A DNA stretch of 33,066 nt, taken from Anaerolineaceae bacterium UBA1415. Its GTDB lineage: Bacteria; Chloroflexota; Anaerolineae; Anaerolineales; Anaerolineaceae. The DNA is taken from positions 1 to 33,066 of the forward strand of contig DBPR01000012.1 of NCBI GenBank assembly GCA_002305635.1, given 5' to 3'. Under the pieces are notes generated by a model. That model was not told the DNA's origin. It searched no databases and was given only the letters and a program-made list of their open reading frames with translations. Both the position numbers and the translations under genes were made by a program. Numbering within the stretch: position 1 is the first letter of the stretch; each line of letters opens with the position of its first letter. This document shows, piece after piece, positions 32,728-33,066 of the stretch.

Positions 32728-33066
32728 GATTGGGCTCCCATTAAGAAGGATTTTATTAAAACATGTTCGTTAAACCTTAGGTCAGCAAAAACACACAGAA
32801 AACGGCAATATCAGTTAAATTACACAGAACATATGTTCTGTTTTTAGAAGCATGCAAATACTATCGGATCCAGCCTCTTGGGGCAGATAGCGCAACCCTA
32901 TTACACAGTAAATAGCGAGGAATTAAACGCGAATAACATATATATGGCTTTGACCAGGCTCCGCTCTTTCGATTCATAAGGTGTATACCATGTGCTGGCC
33001 TCCCCACACTGACCCTGAACTTTTTACCCTGAACTTTTCCCCGGAGACCGTTGAAAAAACAGTGTT
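32728..33066. other. Non-coding end of the window
   Basis: No supported gene was found. It contains an 18-bp perfect palindrome (32824-32841, listed separately) and, near 33018-33047, two tandem copies of ACCCTGAACTTTT. A gene regulated by the palindrome, if any, would have to start beyond the window. Confidence 0.5.
32824..32841. promoter_or_regulatory. Palindrome resembling a LexA/DinR SOS box
   Basis: ACAGAACATATGTTCTGT is a perfect 18-bp palindrome. Its core GAAC-N4-GTTC equals the core of the LexA/DinR box known from Gram-positive bacteria. No target gene is visible within 200 bases downstream, so the assignment is tentative; a chance palindrome or another dimeric regulator's site is possible. 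Confidence 0.4.

Noticed and set aside
33018..33047. Two tandem copies of ACCCTGAACTTTT
   Set aside because: Only two short copies at the window edge; not enough to call a repeat array or CRISPR.

Overview
The window reads like part of a chromosome from an anaerobic bacterium, probably Chloroflexota (Anaerolineae-like). This placement is moderate and rests on indirect signs: a lipoprotein with a Pro/Thr linker, an ABC-dependent surface-glycan cluster with a winged-helix EPS-type regulator, indolepyruvate:ferredoxin oxidoreductase, and many GC-rich intergenic hairpins. No rRNA, tRNA or CRISPR array was seen.

Region 1 (1-648) is non-coding and holds two GC-rich hairpins and a perfect 15-bp inverted repeat.

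Region 2 (649-24502) is one unbroken minus-strand run of 23 genes, many overlapping by 1-14 bases. It reads as a single surface-polysaccharide operon. Transcription order is from high to low coordinates: winged-helix regulator, GDP-L-fucose synthase-like enzyme, ABC exporter Wzm/Wzt, a large KpsS/KpsC-like GT-B protein, a methyltransferase, a PseB-like 4,6-dehydratase, an RmlD-like reductase, a SAF-containing NeuB-family synthase, a GT4, a lipoprotein, an SpsF/methyltransferase fusion, two GT-A-type proteins, a Gfo/Idh/MocA oxidoreductase, a CMP-nonulosonate synthetase fused to a KdsC-like phosphatase, a radical SAM protein, a short NeuB-family synthase, a second KpsS/KpsC-like protein, another CMP-sugar synthetase, a 2-hydroxyacid dehydrogenase, an SDR and a DUF115 (Maf-related) protein. 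Together these look able to make and activate one or two nonulosonic acids, assemble them into a glycan and export it. No aminotransferase, N-acetyltransferase, UDP-sugar hydrolase or 2-epimerase is present. One branch may therefore make a deaminated (Kdn-like) acid through a 9-phosphate intermediate. A canonical promoter whose -10 box lies inside a perfect inverted repeat sits directly against the regulator's start codon, which suggests autoregulation of the cluster.

Region 3 (about 24.9-29.8 kb) is a plus-strand island bounded by two direct copies of a hairpin repeat. It carries a single-chain restriction-modification enzyme (nuclease, N6-adenine methylase and Type ISP-like specificity region, without a helicase). 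Two AT-rich genes of unknown function follow: a two-TM protein and a small protein with a FlgT-C-like fold.

Region 4 (29890-32252) is iorAB on the minus strand, with a good intrinsic terminator. Region 5 (32253-33066) is non-coding. It contains a 382-bp MITE-like element with perfect 17-bp terminal inverted repeats and a 7-bp target duplication, and a LexA/DinR-like palindrome.
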